Positions 21,035 through 29,581 are shown, numbered from the stretch's first letter. The stretch is DNA of 64,000 bases from Streptomyces cinerochromogenes (GCF_014648635.1 NZ_BMRM01000032.1:1-64000), one strand, 5' to 3'. Notes: generated by a model not told the origin, from the sequence alone. Translations and numbers: made by a program.

Positions 21035-21565
21035 TCACAGCCCCCGCGTGTCGATCCGCAGGTGCCAGGTGTTGCGGCGGTGGACGGACAGCAGATCGGA
21101 CTCCAGCGGGGACGGCGGGACCGCCAGGACCGGGCAGTGGGCGTGGCCCACGCAGTGGCGGGAGACCCGGCCGGAGAAGGCTCGCTGCAGACCGCGCCGG
21201 CCGGTGCCCACGACCAGGACGTCGTCGTCCCGGTTCGCTGTGGCCACCAGGGCCCGGCCCGGGGTGCCGCGGACGACGAGGGCGTGCATCGGCACGCCGG
21301 GGCCCTCCGCGCCGAAGATCTCGTCGAGCACCGAGGCCAGCCGCTGCTTGGCCAGTCGCTGCCACTCCTGGACCAGCAGACCGGGGGCGGGGCCGCGCCG
21401 GGCGGCGGGGTCACCGCCCGGGGGTTCCCAGGCCAGCACCGGCCACAGTTCGGCTCCCAGCCGGCGGGCCAACGCGGTGGCCCGGCGCAGGGCCGTGACG
21501 CTGTTGAGGGAGCCGCTGACGCCGACCACCACGCGCGCGACCGCCGAGGCGTCGTTACCGGACAT
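21035..21565 (-). CDS. Universal stress protein (UspA family)
   Basis: A 176-residue single-domain Usp protein. The N-terminal strand reads ARVVVGVSGSLNSVTALRRA. The nucleotide-binding glycine motif is VVGTGRRGLQRAFSGRVSRHC, close to G-x2-G-x9-G-S/T, and it ends HCPVLAVPP. The extra 20 C-terminal residues are unusual for the family. ATP-binding Usp proteins act in stress survival and dormancy. A GGTGGAG ribosome site precedes ATG 21565. Confidence 0.87.
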   Translation of the reverse strand: MSGNDASAVARVVVGVSGSLNSVTALRRATALARRLGAELWPVLAWEPPGGDPAARRGPAPGLLVQEWQRLAKQRLASVLDEIFGAEGPGVPMHALVVRGTPGRALVATANRDDDVLVVGTGRRGLQRAFSGRVSRHCVGHAHCPVLAVPPSPLESDLLSVHRRNTWHLRIDTRGL

Positions 21566-21879
21566 GACTCCACCGTTCCGGCCGGGCACCGGCGGGGTGC
21601 GGCTCCGCAGGCGTGCCCGACTGCAAGGTCCTCGCTCCTTCCTTCCATCCCACTCCCGTACCGGCGATCCGACCAGCCGGACGGCCCGCGCGCCCTCGCC
21701 GGCTCGGCACCCGCCAGGGGGACCGTCACGGTCCCGCCTCGCAAGCCTGCCCGCGTGCCTGGCGCTGCGGGAAGCACTGCGCCAGCGGCCCGTCACCGTG
21801 CGCGGTCAGGTCCGGACACGCGTCGGGGCCGGTGCGCACCGGGTGCGTGCGACCGGCCCCTCGGGTCACTGTGCCGTGC

Positions 21880-22086
21880 TCAGGCGGCGGTCATCACCTG
21901 ACCCGCACCCAGCGGGCGGTGCGGGGCGATGACGCGGCCGTCCGGCAGCAGCTCACCGGTGTCCTCGAAGAGCAGGACGCCGTTGCACAGCAGGCTCCAC
22001 CCCTGCTCCGGGTGGTGCGCCACGAGGCGGGCGGACTCCCGGTCGGCGGATTCGGCTGTCGGGCACGGCGGCTGGTGCTGGCACAT
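21880..22086 (-). CDS. DUF5999-like small conserved protein
   Basis: A 68-residue protein beginning MCQHQPPCPTAESADRESAR, followed by HPEQGWSLLCNGVLLFEDTG. This is a small family common in Streptomyces with no known function. The spaced cysteines and histidines at the N-terminus (C2, H4, C8) and C31 could bind metal. The start was placed at the conserved MCQHQ; an upstream in-frame ATG at 22116 has a better ribosome site (GGGGGA) and would add 10 residues. Confidence 0.8.
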   Translation of the reverse strand: MCQHQPPCPTAESADRESARLVAHHPEQGWSLLCNGVLLFEDTGELLPDGRVIAPHRPLGAGQVMTAA

Positions 22087-22380
22087 GGGCGGGATCTTTC
22101 GCTCTGATGTGATCATGTCCGTCCCCCGTGAATGAAGAGTCGGTCGGAACCCAGTGTTGTCCTCTGGGCGTGATTCCGCAGGTATTTCACGGCACCGCTT
22201 CTCACAGGTTCATGACGCGTCACCCGCCCGGACGGTTCAGCCCAACTGCACTGTCACTTCGGGTGGTTCTCGGTGGCCGGATGGGACTAGTCCGGATGGT
22301 CCCGGCCGTGAAGGCGTGAGGCGCGGAGAGGTGTACGGGCGTACAGGGGGACAGGCGGAGAGCCGCAGAGGTGCAGAGCA

Positions 22381-22422
22381 CACGCGTACCCCGCTTCCCT
22401 TCCGGGCAGCGGGGTACGCGTG
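22381..22422 (-). terminator. Perfect 15-bp hairpin behind the 22428-23027 gene; rest of the gap empty
   Basis: CACGCGTACCCCGCT (22381-22395) is the exact reverse complement of AGCGGGGTACGCGTG (22408-22422). It begins six bases past the stop of the minus-strand gene ending at 22428. The remaining gap (22087-22380) contains no gene I can support. Confidence 0.8.
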
Positions 22423-22427
22423 CGGGG

Positions 22428-23027
22428 TCAGGCGGGCGAGCCGAGGACCGGCGAGCCGAGCAGTGGGAGAGGAGTCGCGCGATGGGTCAGCACCGGGAGC
22501 AACTCGGCGACCCGGAACGGACGGTGTGCCGGGATGCCGGGCGGTGCCGGCGCCAGCGGAACGAGCAGATCGGTGGCGGCCGGATGGCCCTCGGTGCCGT
22601 CGCCGGAGCAGTCCCCGTGCAGCCAGAGCGTGAGCATGTACAGACCGGGTACGGACAACAGGCGTGCCTGGTACGGCTGTTGCAGCGTCTCCGCCTGCTG
22701 CAGGGCGCGCTCGGTGGAGGTGACGTAGGGGCCCTCGAAGAAGTGCGAGAAGGCCCAGCCGTCGGGGGTGAGCATGGTCTCGGCCGCGGCCACCGCCCGG
22801 TCGCCGCACCGGATCAGGAAACGCCAGCCGGTCAGCCTCGTCGCGGACAGGCCTTGCGCGGTGATCCGGTCCAGGACGTGGACCGGCAGCGGCAGTTCGG
22901 GTGTCGCGGGACCCTGCGCGGCACGCAGGGAGGGAGTACGGGCCTCACGGACCGCGGTCGGGGAACCGAGGGCGGTGAGGACGGAGCGCAGGGCAGGCGC
23001 GGGGGCAGGGGGCACGTGCAGGGGCAT
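22428..23027 (-). CDS. Conserved hypothetical protein
   Basis: A 199-residue soluble protein with no family I can name. A Pro/Ala-rich start is followed by a compact alpha/beta region (GWRFLIRCGDRAVAAAETML, then GWAFSHFFEGPYVTSTERAL). A mostly non-polar C-terminal part ends in TPLPLLGSPVLGSPA. It has no signal peptide or membrane helix. AGAGG lies before ATG 23027, and a perfect terminator follows. It is likely monocistronic. Nothing in the sequence indicates a reaction. Confidence 0.72.
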   Translation of the reverse strand: MPLHVPPAPAPALRSVLTALGSPTAVREARTPSLRAAQGPATPELPLPVHVLDRITAQGLSATRLTGWRFLIRCGDRAVAAAETMLTPDGWAFSHFFEGPYVTSTERALQQAETLQQPYQARLLSVPGLYMLTLWLHGDCSGDGTEGHPAATDLLVPLAPAPPGIPAHRPFRVAELLPVLTHRATPLPLLGSPVLGSPA

Positions 23028-23597
23028 GTGGGTCGCCTCTCATTCGACAGGCGCGGCGGCGCGAGGAGGGTGGGGCGGACGGCGCTGTCTGCTCACGGAA
23101 GGCCGGAGAGGTGGGGGCCCGGTTTGGTGTGAAAGAGAGTGCGGCTCGGTCTGTCGCCCGTCAACCGTGACGACAGGAACACCGCGGAAACCAGCACCGA
23201 GGGCGCCAACCTTGTGCCTTGTGGACGAAGTTTATACGACGTGTGTTCGGCCGGTGTTTCGGCTATCGGATTCCGGTCGGCCGGGCAAGGCTGAATTACG
23301 CCGTCGATGTGCGGAAATAATCCCGTTTTCCGGAGCGGGCCCTCGCCGCTGACCTCGGCATACGCGCCGGTAACGGTCGGCCGAATGTCATCGGCGTTTT
23401 TCACGAGGCGAACGGGGCACCCGGTGGTACGCCCTGCGGCATGCCTCGTGAATGTGCCGCCGGGAACATTCAGAAAGAGTAGCGGGCGAGGAGCCCGCGC
23501 GGGACGTTATCGATCGCTTCCGCTGGGCATCATCCTCCCTGACCCGGGAGCCCGGCGGCCGGATCGTCGGCCCGCCCGTCCGAGGAGGGACAGTTCG
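23028..23597. other. 570-base intergenic region
   Basis: The region separates two divergent genes. It is less GC-rich than its surroundings, especially 23215-23340, and presumably holds both promoters. I see no convincing paired -35/-10 elements, no RNA structure of a known class and no conserved small ORF. Confidence 0.6.
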
Positions 23598-25115
23598 ATG
23601 GGGGAGAAGGTCGTGGCAGGGCAGTTCGACCTGTCCGATCGCCAGCGATACCGCGAAAAGCTCCAGAAGTGTCTGACGGGGCTGGAGCGGCTGCTGCGCG
23701 AGAAGCGATTCGATCGCCCCAAGAACCTCATGGGAGTCGAGATCGAACTGAATCTCGCGGGCTCCGACGGCATGCCGAGAATGTTGAACGGACAGGTACT
23801 TGAGCGCATCGCGAGTCGCGATTTCCAAACAGAACTCGCCATGTTCAACCTGGAAGTCAACATAGCCCCCCACCGATTGGGTGGCCGGGTATTCGACCGG
23901 CTCGCGGAGGAACTGCGCACCTCGCTCGCCTACGCCGACCGGAAGGCGTCGGAGGTGGACGCGGGCATCGTGATGATCGGCATCCTGCCCACCCTCGACC
24001 GGGACGACCTGGTCTCCTCCAACCTCTCCGCGGTCGACCGCTACACCCTCCTCAACGACCAGATCGTCGCCGCGCGCGGGGAGGACTTCCGGCTCGACAT
24101 CGACGGCGTGGAGCACCTCGTGTGCACCTCGAAGTCGATCGTGCCCGAGGCCGCGTGCACCTCCGTGCAGCTGCACCTCCAGGTCACCCCGGGGCGCTTC
24201 GCCGACGTGTGGAACGCGGCCCAGGCGGCCAGCGCCGCGCAGATCGCCGTGGGCGCCAACTCGCCGTTCCTCTTCGGGCACGAGCTGTGGCGCGAGTCCA
24301 GGCCCCCGCTGTTCCTGCAGTCCACCGACACCCGGCCGCCCGAGCTCCAGGCGCAGGGCGTGCGGCCGCGCACCTGGTTCGGCGAGCGGTGGATCTCCTC
24401 CGCGTACGACCTGTTCGAGGAGAACCTGCGCTACTTCCCGGCCCTGCTGCCGCTGTGCGACGACGAGGAGCCGCTGGAGGTCGTCGAGGCCGGCGGGGTG
24501 CCCAAGCTCGCCGAACTCGTCCTGCACAACGGCACGATCTACCGCTGGAACCGGCCGGTGTACGGCATCGCGGACGGCGTCCCGCACCTGCGCGTGGAGA
24601 ACCGGGTGCTGCCCGCCGGGCCGACCATCACCGACGTGATCGCCAACTCGGCCTTCTACTACGGCCTCGTCCGCGCCCTCGCCGAGGAGTCCCGGCCGGT
24701 GTGGACACGGCTGCCGTTCGAGGCGGCGGAGGCGAACTTCGACGCGGCGTGCCGGTACGGCATCGACGCCCGCTTCGTCTGGCCACGGCGGGGACGCTAC
24801 GGCGGCACGGGCGAGGTCGACGCGGTGACGCTGGTCCGCGACGAGTTGCTGCCGCTCGCGGCGGCCGGGCTGGACGCGTGGGGGGTGGAGGCCGCCGACC
24901 GCGACCTCTACCTGGGCGTGATCGAGGAACGCTGCCGGCGCCGGGTCAACGGGGCGTCCTGGCAGGCGGCCACGTTCCACCGGGCGCTGGAGCAGGGACT
25001 GTCGCGGGAGGCGGCCCTGGCGGCGACGACGCGGCGGTACGCCGAGCTGATGCACGGAGGGGAGCCGGTGCACACGTGGCCGGTGGGCTTGCCGGAGCCG
25101 GTACCGCTGGGGTGA
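23598..25115 (+). CDS. Glutamate-cysteine ligase family (GCS2-like) protein
   Basis: A 505-residue enzyme of the carboxylate-amine ligase family. The glutamate-binding start reads LMGVEIELNLAGSDGMPRML (about residues 48-67). Conserved segments include FNLEVNIAPH, the CTSVQLHLQV strand and PHLRVENRVLPAGPT. Relatives make gamma-glutamyl amides such as gamma-glutamylcysteine (ergothioneine) or other carboxylate-amine products. The substrate here is not certain because actinomycetes rely on mycothiol rather than glutathione. The ATG has GAGGAGGGA at 23582-23590. The C-terminal PVPLG and stop codon lie at the entry to a tandem-repeat tract. No partner genes are adjacent. Confidence 0.83.
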   Translation: MGEKVVAGQFDLSDRQRYREKLQKCLTGLERLLREKRFDRPKNLMGVEIELNLAGSDGMPRMLNGQVLERIASRDFQTELAMFNLEVNIAPHRLGGRVFDRLAEELRTSLAYADRKASEVDAGIVMIGILPTLDRDDLVSSNLSAVDRYTLLNDQIVAARGEDFRLDIDGVEHLVCTSKSIVPEAACTSVQLHLQVTPGRFADVWNAAQAASAAQIAVGANSPFLFGHELWRESRPPLFLQSTDTRPPELQAQGVRPRTWFGERWISSAYDLFEENLRYFPALLPLCDDEEPLEVVEAGGVPKLAELVLHNGTIYRWNRPVYGIADGVPHLRVENRVLPAGPTITDVIANSAFYYGLVRALAEESRPVWTRLPFEAAEANFDAACRYGIDARFVWPRRGRYGGTGEVDAVTLVRDELLPLAAAGLDAWGVEAADRDLYLGVIEERCRRRVNGASWQAATFHRALEQGLSREAALAATTRRYAELMHGGEPVHTWPVGLPEPVPLG

Positions 25116-25175
25116 CGGGGTGCCGGGGCCGCTGGGGTGAGGGTGGAGCCGGGGCCGCTGGGGTGCCGGGAGCCC

Positions 25176-25281
25176 GACCGCTGGGCTGAGGAGGTCCCGG
25201 CGGGGGCTGACCGCTGAGCTGAGAGGGTCCCGGTGGGGGCTGACCGTTGAGCTGAGGGGGCCCGGCGGGGGCCGACCGCCG
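25176..25281. repeat. 33-bp tandem repeats in a 400-base gap
   Basis: Three consecutive copies of a GACCGCTGAGCTGAG-type unit of 32-33 bases lie at 25176-25208, 25209-25241 and 25242-25273, with a partial fourth. The sequence before them (25105-25175) contains three copies of a shorter CCGCTGGGGTG unit that begins inside the preceding coding sequence. The rest of the gap (25282-25515) holds no recognisable gene. Confidence 0.85.
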
Positions 25282-25515
25282 TACCGACCGCCGGTCCGTG
25301 CCGCGGGGGCCGAGCGCCGTTGCGGCGGAAAGAGGGTGCGGCGGAGAAGAGGGTGCGGCGGCATCGACGGGCGCAGGCCGAGGTGCCGGTGTGGTCGAGC
25401 GCCGTCAGGATCAGATGCCGGGCTTTCGGGGGCATCGCGCGTTCCCCGCGGTTCCTTCTGGGATCCTTGCCACGCGAAGGTGGGTCATGGGCCCGTGAGG
25501 TCGCTGGAGGCAGGG

Positions 25516-26313
25516 GTGCAGGTGGAGGCTGGGTCGGTGGCTGAGTCCGCGGCGGGGGAGCGTGCGCGGCGGGTCCTGCGGGACGAGACGCTGCTCGTGC
25601 TGGGGCTCTCGCTCGGGGCGAGCGGGGTGTCCGCGCTGATCAGCTTCATCGGCTCGGTCACCAAGCCGGGCGGCCTCAAGGACCAGGCGGCCACCCTCAA
25701 CGCCTCGGCCGCGCCCGGCCGCCCCTGGCTGGACCTGGCCTGGCAGCTCTTCGGCATCGCCACCGCGCTGGTCCCCGTGGCACTCGTCGCCCACCTGCTG
25801 CTGCGCGAGGGCACGAGCCTGCGCGCCCTCGGCTTCGACCGTACCCGGCCCTGGCCCGACCTCGGCCGCGGCGCCGGCGTCGCGGCCGTGATCGGCAGCA
25901 CCGGCATCGCCTTCTACCTCGCCGCCCGCGGCCTCGGCTTCAACCTCACCGTCGTCCCCGAGGCACTCCCGGACGTGTGGTGGAAGTACCCGGTGCTGAT
26001 CCTCTCCGCGCTGCAGAACGCGATCCTCGAAGAGGTGATCGTCGTCGGCTATCTGCTGCGCAGGCTCGGCCAGTTGGGCTGGAGCCCGGGGACCGCGCTG
26101 GTCGCCAGCGCGGTCCTGCGCGGTTCGTACCACCTCTACCAGGGCATCGGCGGCTTCCTCGGCAACATGGTCATGGGCGTGGTCTTCGTCCTGCTCTACC
26201 GCCGCTGGGGCCGCGTCGGTCCGCTGGTCGTCGCGCACTCCCTGCTCGACATCGGTGCCTTCGTCGGCTACGCCCTCCTCGCCGGCAGGGTGGGCTGGCT
26301 GCCGACCGCCTGA
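25516..26313 (+). CDS. CPBP-family intramembrane metalloprotease
   Basis: A 265-residue membrane protein with about seven helices. It has the three CPBP (CAAX/ABI) motifs: a double glutamate (NAILEEVIVVGYLLRRL), a histidine motif (LRGSYHLYQG), and a final HSLLD (GPLVVAHSLLDIG). The usual EExxxR is EEVIVV here, so the arginine is replaced by valine. Such proteins cleave prenylated or membrane substrates or serve in bacteriocin immunity. GTG 25516 is preferred because GGAGG lies 5 bases upstream; GTGs at 25480 and 25495 are alternatives. It converges on the PhzF-like gene with 8 bases between. Confidence 0.82.
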   Translation: MQVEAGSVAESAAGERARRVLRDETLLVLGLSLGASGVSALISFIGSVTKPGGLKDQAATLNASAAPGRPWLDLAWQLFGIATALVPVALVAHLLLREGTSLRALGFDRTRPWPDLGRGAGVAAVIGSTGIAFYLAARGLGFNLTVVPEALPDVWWKYPVLILSALQNAILEEVIVVGYLLRRLGQLGWSPGTALVASAVLRGSYHLYQGIGGFLGNMVMGVVFVLLYRRWGRVGPLVVAHSLLDIGAFVGYALLAGRVGWLPTA

Positions 26314-26321
26314 GCAGGCCG

Positions 26322-27134
26322 TCAGGCGCGCAGCTCGCCCTCGATGACCGTCACCGCGCGGCCGGTGAGCAGCGTGCGTTCGCCCCGCAGGCCGGTGCGG
26401 ACCAGCCCGGTACGGCGGGAGGCCTGGAGCCCGGTGAGGTCGTCGCGGCCGAGCCGGGCCGCCCAGTGCGGTGCGAGCGCGGTGTGGGCGCTGCCGGTCA
26501 CCGGGTCCTCGTCGATGCCGACGTTCGGGAAGAAGCAGCGGGAGACGAAGTCGTAGCCGCGGGACGGGTCGTCGGCGCGGGCGGTGGCGATGACGCCCCG
26601 GGAGGAGTAGGCGCCCAGGGCACGGTGGTCGGGGGAGAGCCCGAGGACGGTCTTCTCGTCGGCCAGTTCCACCAGCAGGTCGCCGACGTTCGGGCCGGTG
26701 TCGAAGACGGCGACCGGCTCCGCGCCCAGCGCCTCGGCGACCCCGGCCGGCACCTCGACCGGGGTGAGCGGGGCGGTCGGGAAGTCGAGGGTGACCGAGC
26801 CGTCCGGCGCGGGCGTGGCGATCAGCACTCCGCTGCGGGTGGCGAACCGTACCGGGCCCTCGTGCGCGCCGGTCGTGTGCAGGACGTGGGCCGTCGCGAG
26901 GGTGGCGTGCCCGCACATCGCGACCTCGGCGACGGGTGTGAACCAGCGCAGCGCCCAGTCCGCCTCGCCGCCCTCGGGCAGCGGGTGCGCGAAGGCCGTC
27001 TCGGCGTGGTTGACCTCCATCGCGACGTTCTGGAGCCAGTCGTCGTCCGGGAAGACGTCGTCCAGGAGCAGGACTCCGGCCGGGTTGCCGGCGAAGGGGC
27101 GGTCGGTGAAGGCGTCCACGATTCGCATGCGCAT
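26322..27134 (-). CDS. PhzF-family protein (isomerase-like)
   Basis: A 270-residue cytoplasmic protein with the two-lobed diaminopimelate-epimerase fold. Family hallmarks are VDAFTDRPFAGNPAGV at the N-terminus, the catalytic glutamate in NHAETAF (about residue 45), RWFTPVAEVAMCGHATLAT, and GIDEDPVTGSAH. PhzF isomerises a dihydro-anthranilate in phenazine synthesis. Most genomic relatives, like this one, are not in phenazine clusters and have unknown substrates. ATG 27134 or 27128 may be the start; neither has a clear ribosome site. Confidence 0.87.
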   Translation of the reverse strand: MRMRIVDAFTDRPFAGNPAGVLLLDDVFPDDDWLQNVAMEVNHAETAFAHPLPEGGEADWALRWFTPVAEVAMCGHATLATAHVLHTTGAHEGPVRFATRSGVLIATPAPDGSVTLDFPTAPLTPVEVPAGVAEALGAEPVAVFDTGPNVGDLLVELADEKTVLGLSPDHRALGAYSSRGVIATARADDPSRGYDFVSRCFFPNVGIDEDPVTGSAHTALAPHWAARLGRDDLTGLQASRRTGLVRTGLRGERTLLTGRAVTVIEGELRA

Positions 27135-27198
27135 GGCGCCGACGCTAGTGGCTCCGGGAGCCCCCGGACCAAGGCCAATTCCCGAGTGGCGGACTGGT

Positions 27199-27636
27199 TC
27201 ACGAGCGCCGCACCCCGTTCCGGCCGGCCGCGGTCGCGTGCGCGCGCAGCCACGGGGCGAGCTGGACGACGCCGAACGACACCTCCACGACCAGGAAGGG
27301 CCACAGCACCCGCGGCCCGCCGTGGGCCAGCGCGTACGCCTGCCACAGCGAGAACAGCACGCGTGCGGCCCCGTCGAGGAGGCCGTGCAGGGGCAGGGGC
27401 CGTACGACGCGCAGGACGGACCAGACCACCACCACCGAGCCCATCAGGTTGGCGTACAGCATCTGCATCGGGGTGAGCGCGGGCATCGCGCCGAGGCCGG
27501 CGGTCTCGCCCCCGGCCGACAGGAGCCGGTGGACCAGCGCGTAGGTCCAGGGCGTCGCGAAACCGGCGGTGACGATCAGGTCGTACCAGCCGCTGGCGCG
27601 GACGACGCGCAGGTAGGCGGGGGCGGCAGGGTGCAT
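27199..27636 (-). CDS. Small four-helix membrane protein controlled by a divergent MerR
   Basis: A 145-residue membrane protein with about four helices (WYDLIVTAGFATPWTYALVH, NLMGSVVVVWSVLRV, ARVLFSLWQAYAL and LWPFLVVEVSFGVVQLAPWL). I do not recognise the family beyond its general resemblance to small Streptomyces membrane proteins. GAGGAGG precedes ATG 27636. The promoter has a 20-bp spacer with a central dyad, the hallmark of MerR activation, so the adjacent MerR gene is its likely activator. Confidence 0.78.
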   Translation of the reverse strand: MHPAAPAYLRVVRASGWYDLIVTAGFATPWTYALVHRLLSAGGETAGLGAMPALTPMQMLYANLMGSVVVVWSVLRVVRPLPLHGLLDGAARVLFSLWQAYALAHGGPRVLWPFLVVEVSFGVVQLAPWLRAHATAAGRNGVRRS

Positions 27637-27672
27637 CGGGCCTCCTCGGACGGGCTCGTTCGGGCGCCGCCC

Positions 27673-27704
27673 ACGCTAGACAGCGGAGTACGCTCCAAGG
27701 TCAA
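27673..27704 (-). promoter_or_regulatory. MerR-type promoter/operator
   Basis: On the minus strand TTGACC (27704-27699) and TAGCGT (27678-27673) are 20 bp apart. The spacer carries the dyad GGAG-CGTA-CTCC with outer AC...GT symmetry. An over-long spacer with a central dyad is the signature of MerR-activated promoters. The start codon at 27636 follows at a suitable distance. Confidence 0.75.
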
Positions 27705-27727
27705 GTCGACCGAGCGGCGGGGGAGTC

Positions 27728-28093
27728 ATGCGGATCGGAGAACTGGCCGCGCGCACCGGGGTGTCCAAGGACACGCTGCGCTTCTACGAGAAGATCGGCC
27801 TGATCGAGGGTGACCGGCTGCCCAACGGCTACCGTGACTTCCCGCCGGAGACGGTGACCTGGCTGGAGTACGTGCGCACCGCGCAGGCGCTCGGGTTCAC
27901 CCTGGCCGAGATCGCCCGGCACGGCGCGGAACTGCGGGACGCGCCGGACAGCGCCGAGGCCCTGTCCGCCCTGTTCGAGGACAAGATCCGGATCGTCGAC
28001 GCGCGCATGGCCGCGTTGGCGGCGCTCCGCGCCGACCTCACCGCCCGCGTCGGCACCGGCTGCCCGCTGCGGGCGGCCGAGCGGACCGGCTGA
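27728..28093 (+). CDS. MerR-family regulator
   Basis: A 121-residue MerR protein. The helix-turn-helix and wing read MRIGELAARTGVSKDTLRFY and EGDRLPNGYRDFPPE. The dimerisation helix lies at about residues 72-107 and ends in a short loop with a single cysteine (VGTGCPLRA). One Cys is fewer than in mercury or copper sensors, so the effector is unknown. It is divergent from the 27199-27636 membrane protein, with a MerR-type operator between, which makes that gene its likely target. Confidence 0.88.
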   Translation: MRIGELAARTGVSKDTLRFYEKIGLIEGDRLPNGYRDFPPETVTWLEYVRTAQALGFTLAEIARHGAELRDAPDSAEALSALFEDKIRIVDARMAALAALRADLTARVGTGCPLRAAERTG

Positions 28094-28165
28094 ACCGGCC
28101 GAACGCCTCCCCACCCGGCCACTCCTCCCGCCCGGCCGCCACTCCTCCCCGCCCGGACAAGGGGC

Positions 28166-28194
28166 TTGTCATGCCATCGATACCGATATATCGT
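28166..28194 (+). promoter_or_regulatory. PadR gene promoter with overlapping palindrome
   Basis: TTGTCA (28166-28171), a 17-bp spacer and TATCGT (28189-28194) form a good promoter. CGATATATCG (28184-28193), a perfect 10-bp palindrome, covers the -10 region. Related ATCG-rich half-sites (AACGATACGCGATACG) follow to about 28222. The layout suits autorepression by the PadR protein. Confidence 0.68.
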
Positions 28195-28258
28195 TGAGGC
28201 ATCGCGAACGATACGCGATACGAACATGACAGATCGGCGATGGAATGGAGTGATCGCG

Positions 28259-28894
28259 ATGCGTACCCACGGATTCGAGCGTGGACATCGGCACGAGGGC
28301 CCCGGCCGGCGGGGCATGGGCGGCTTCGGCGGCTTCGAGGGGCGGCGGGCCGCCTTCGGTCCCTTCGGGCCGGGCGGCCCGGGATTCGGCCCCGGCGGGC
28401 CCGGATTCGGTCCGGGGTCCTGGGGGCCGCGCGGGCGAGGAGGTCCGCGAGGGCGGGCGCGGCGCGGCGATGTGCGCGCCTCGATCCTGGTCCTGCTCAA
28501 GGACCGGCCCATGCACGGCTACGAGATGATCCAGGAGATCGCCGAACGCAGCGGCGGCGCCTGGAAGCCCAGCCCCGGCTCGGTCTACCCCACGCTCCAA
28601 CTGCTGGAGGACGAGGGGCTGATCGCCAGTGAGAGCGAGGGCGGCAAGAAGCTGTTCTCACTGACCGAGAGCGGACGGGCCGCCGTCGAGGAGGTGGCGG
28701 ACGCCCCCTGGGAGGAGGCCTCGCGCGGAGTCGACTGGGAGGCCCTCGGTGAGATCCGCCAGGCCGGTTTCGGCCTGATGGAGGCCTTCGGGCAGGTCTG
28801 GAAGACGGGCAGCAAGGAACAGCGCGAGAAGGCGCTGGCCGTCATCAACGACGCCCGCAAGAAGCTGTACCTCATCCTCGCCGACGAGCACTGA
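28259..28894 (+). CDS. PadR-family transcriptional regulator
   Basis: A 211-residue regulator. The first 70 residues are Gly/Phe/Pro-rich with repeated GFGPGGP units, a common disordered N-tail in Streptomyces PadR proteins. The winged helix follows (DVRASILVLLKDRPMHGYEM, then SPGSVYPTLQLLEDEGLI), then a C-terminal dimerisation helix region ending in DARKKLYLILADEH. PadR proteins usually repress adjacent transporters or detoxification genes, but none lies next door here, so it may chiefly control itself. GGAG lies 8 bases before ATG 28259. Confidence 0.88.
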   Translation: MRTHGFERGHRHEGPGRRGMGGFGGFEGRRAAFGPFGPGGPGFGPGGPGFGPGSWGPRGRGGPRGRARRGDVRASILVLLKDRPMHGYEMIQEIAERSGGAWKPSPGSVYPTLQLLEDEGLIASESEGGKKLFSLTESGRAAVEEVADAPWEEASRGVDWEALGEIRQAGFGLMEAFGQVWKTGSKEQREKALAVINDARKKLYLILADEH

Positions 28895-28908
28895 GGTACG
28901 ACGGCCCG

Positions 28909-28938
28909 GGCGCCCCGCGTGTCGACGCGCGGGGCGCC
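28909..28938. terminator. Bidirectional terminator between PadR and SRPBCC genes
   Basis: GGCGCCCCGCG (28909-28919) pairs with CGCGGGGCGCC (28928-28938), an 11-bp stem with an 8-base loop between convergent genes. Confidence 0.75.
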
Positions 28939-28986
28939 TTCGCGTGTCCGGGCCCGGGCCGAGCCCCGGTCCGGCCCCGGCCGGGA

Positions 28987-29415
28987 TCAGGCCACCAGTC
29001 CGTCGAGCTTGCGCAGCGACTCGTGCAGGGCGGCCGTCGCCGAGTCCTTGAGCCTGCCCGCCATCAGCGACACCGCCGCGCCGGTGAATTCGCCGTCGAT
29101 CCGGACCCTCGTCGCGTCCCCGTCCGGAGTCAGGGTGTAGCGGGTGGCGACGGTCACCGCCATCGGGCCCTTGCCGCGGATGGCGAACACCCGGGCCGGC
29201 TCCAGTTCCTCGATGGTCCAGTCGACCTCCGCCGGGAAACCCATCAGCTTCATGTTCTCCTGGAACGTCCCGCCCACGGCCAGCGTCTGCGGACCGCCCC
29301 CGGGGAAGCTGGTGTGGGTCGCGTTCCACGCCCCGTACGACGGCCAGTCGGTGAGCCGGGCCCACACCTTCTCGGCCGGCGCCTGGATGCGTGCCTCCGC
29401 GCTGACTTCGGCCAT
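28987..29415 (-). CDS. SRPBCC-family (polyketide cyclase/CoxG-like) protein
   Basis: A 142-residue START-like fold protein. The first strand and helix read EARIQAPAEKVWARLTDW, a middle beta sheet includes VDWTIEELEPARVFAIRGKG, and a long C-terminal helix runs from AAVSLMAGRLKDSATAAL. Such proteins bind hydrophobic ligands in a cavity, and this type (CoxG/polyketide-cyclase-like) is common and usually unassigned. No cofactor or catalytic residue is evident. The ATG has a GAAGGGGTGG ribosome site. Confidence 0.82.
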   Translation of the reverse strand: MAEVSAEARIQAPAEKVWARLTDWPSYGAWNATHTSFPGGGPQTLAVGGTFQENMKLMGFPAEVDWTIEELEPARVFAIRGKGPMAVTVATRYTLTPDGDATRVRIDGEFTGAAVSLMAGRLKDSATAALHESLRKLDGLVA

Positions 29416-29581
29416 GCGACCACCCCTTCGGATCGGGCCTATCGGGCTACGGTGTCGCGGAACGTAGCGGCAGGGGCGCGAACATTCAATACTGATGAAC
29501 CGTCAGAAGTGCTCCGAGGGAGTGCCGACCCTGGGCGGGACGGGTCAGATCTCCTCCGTAAGGATGAGATCCGAGGCGGCG

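Noticed and set aside
26322..27134. Phenazine biosynthesis locus
   Set aside because: Only a PhzF-like protein is present. No other phz gene is in the window, and PhzF relatives are common outside phenazine clusters.
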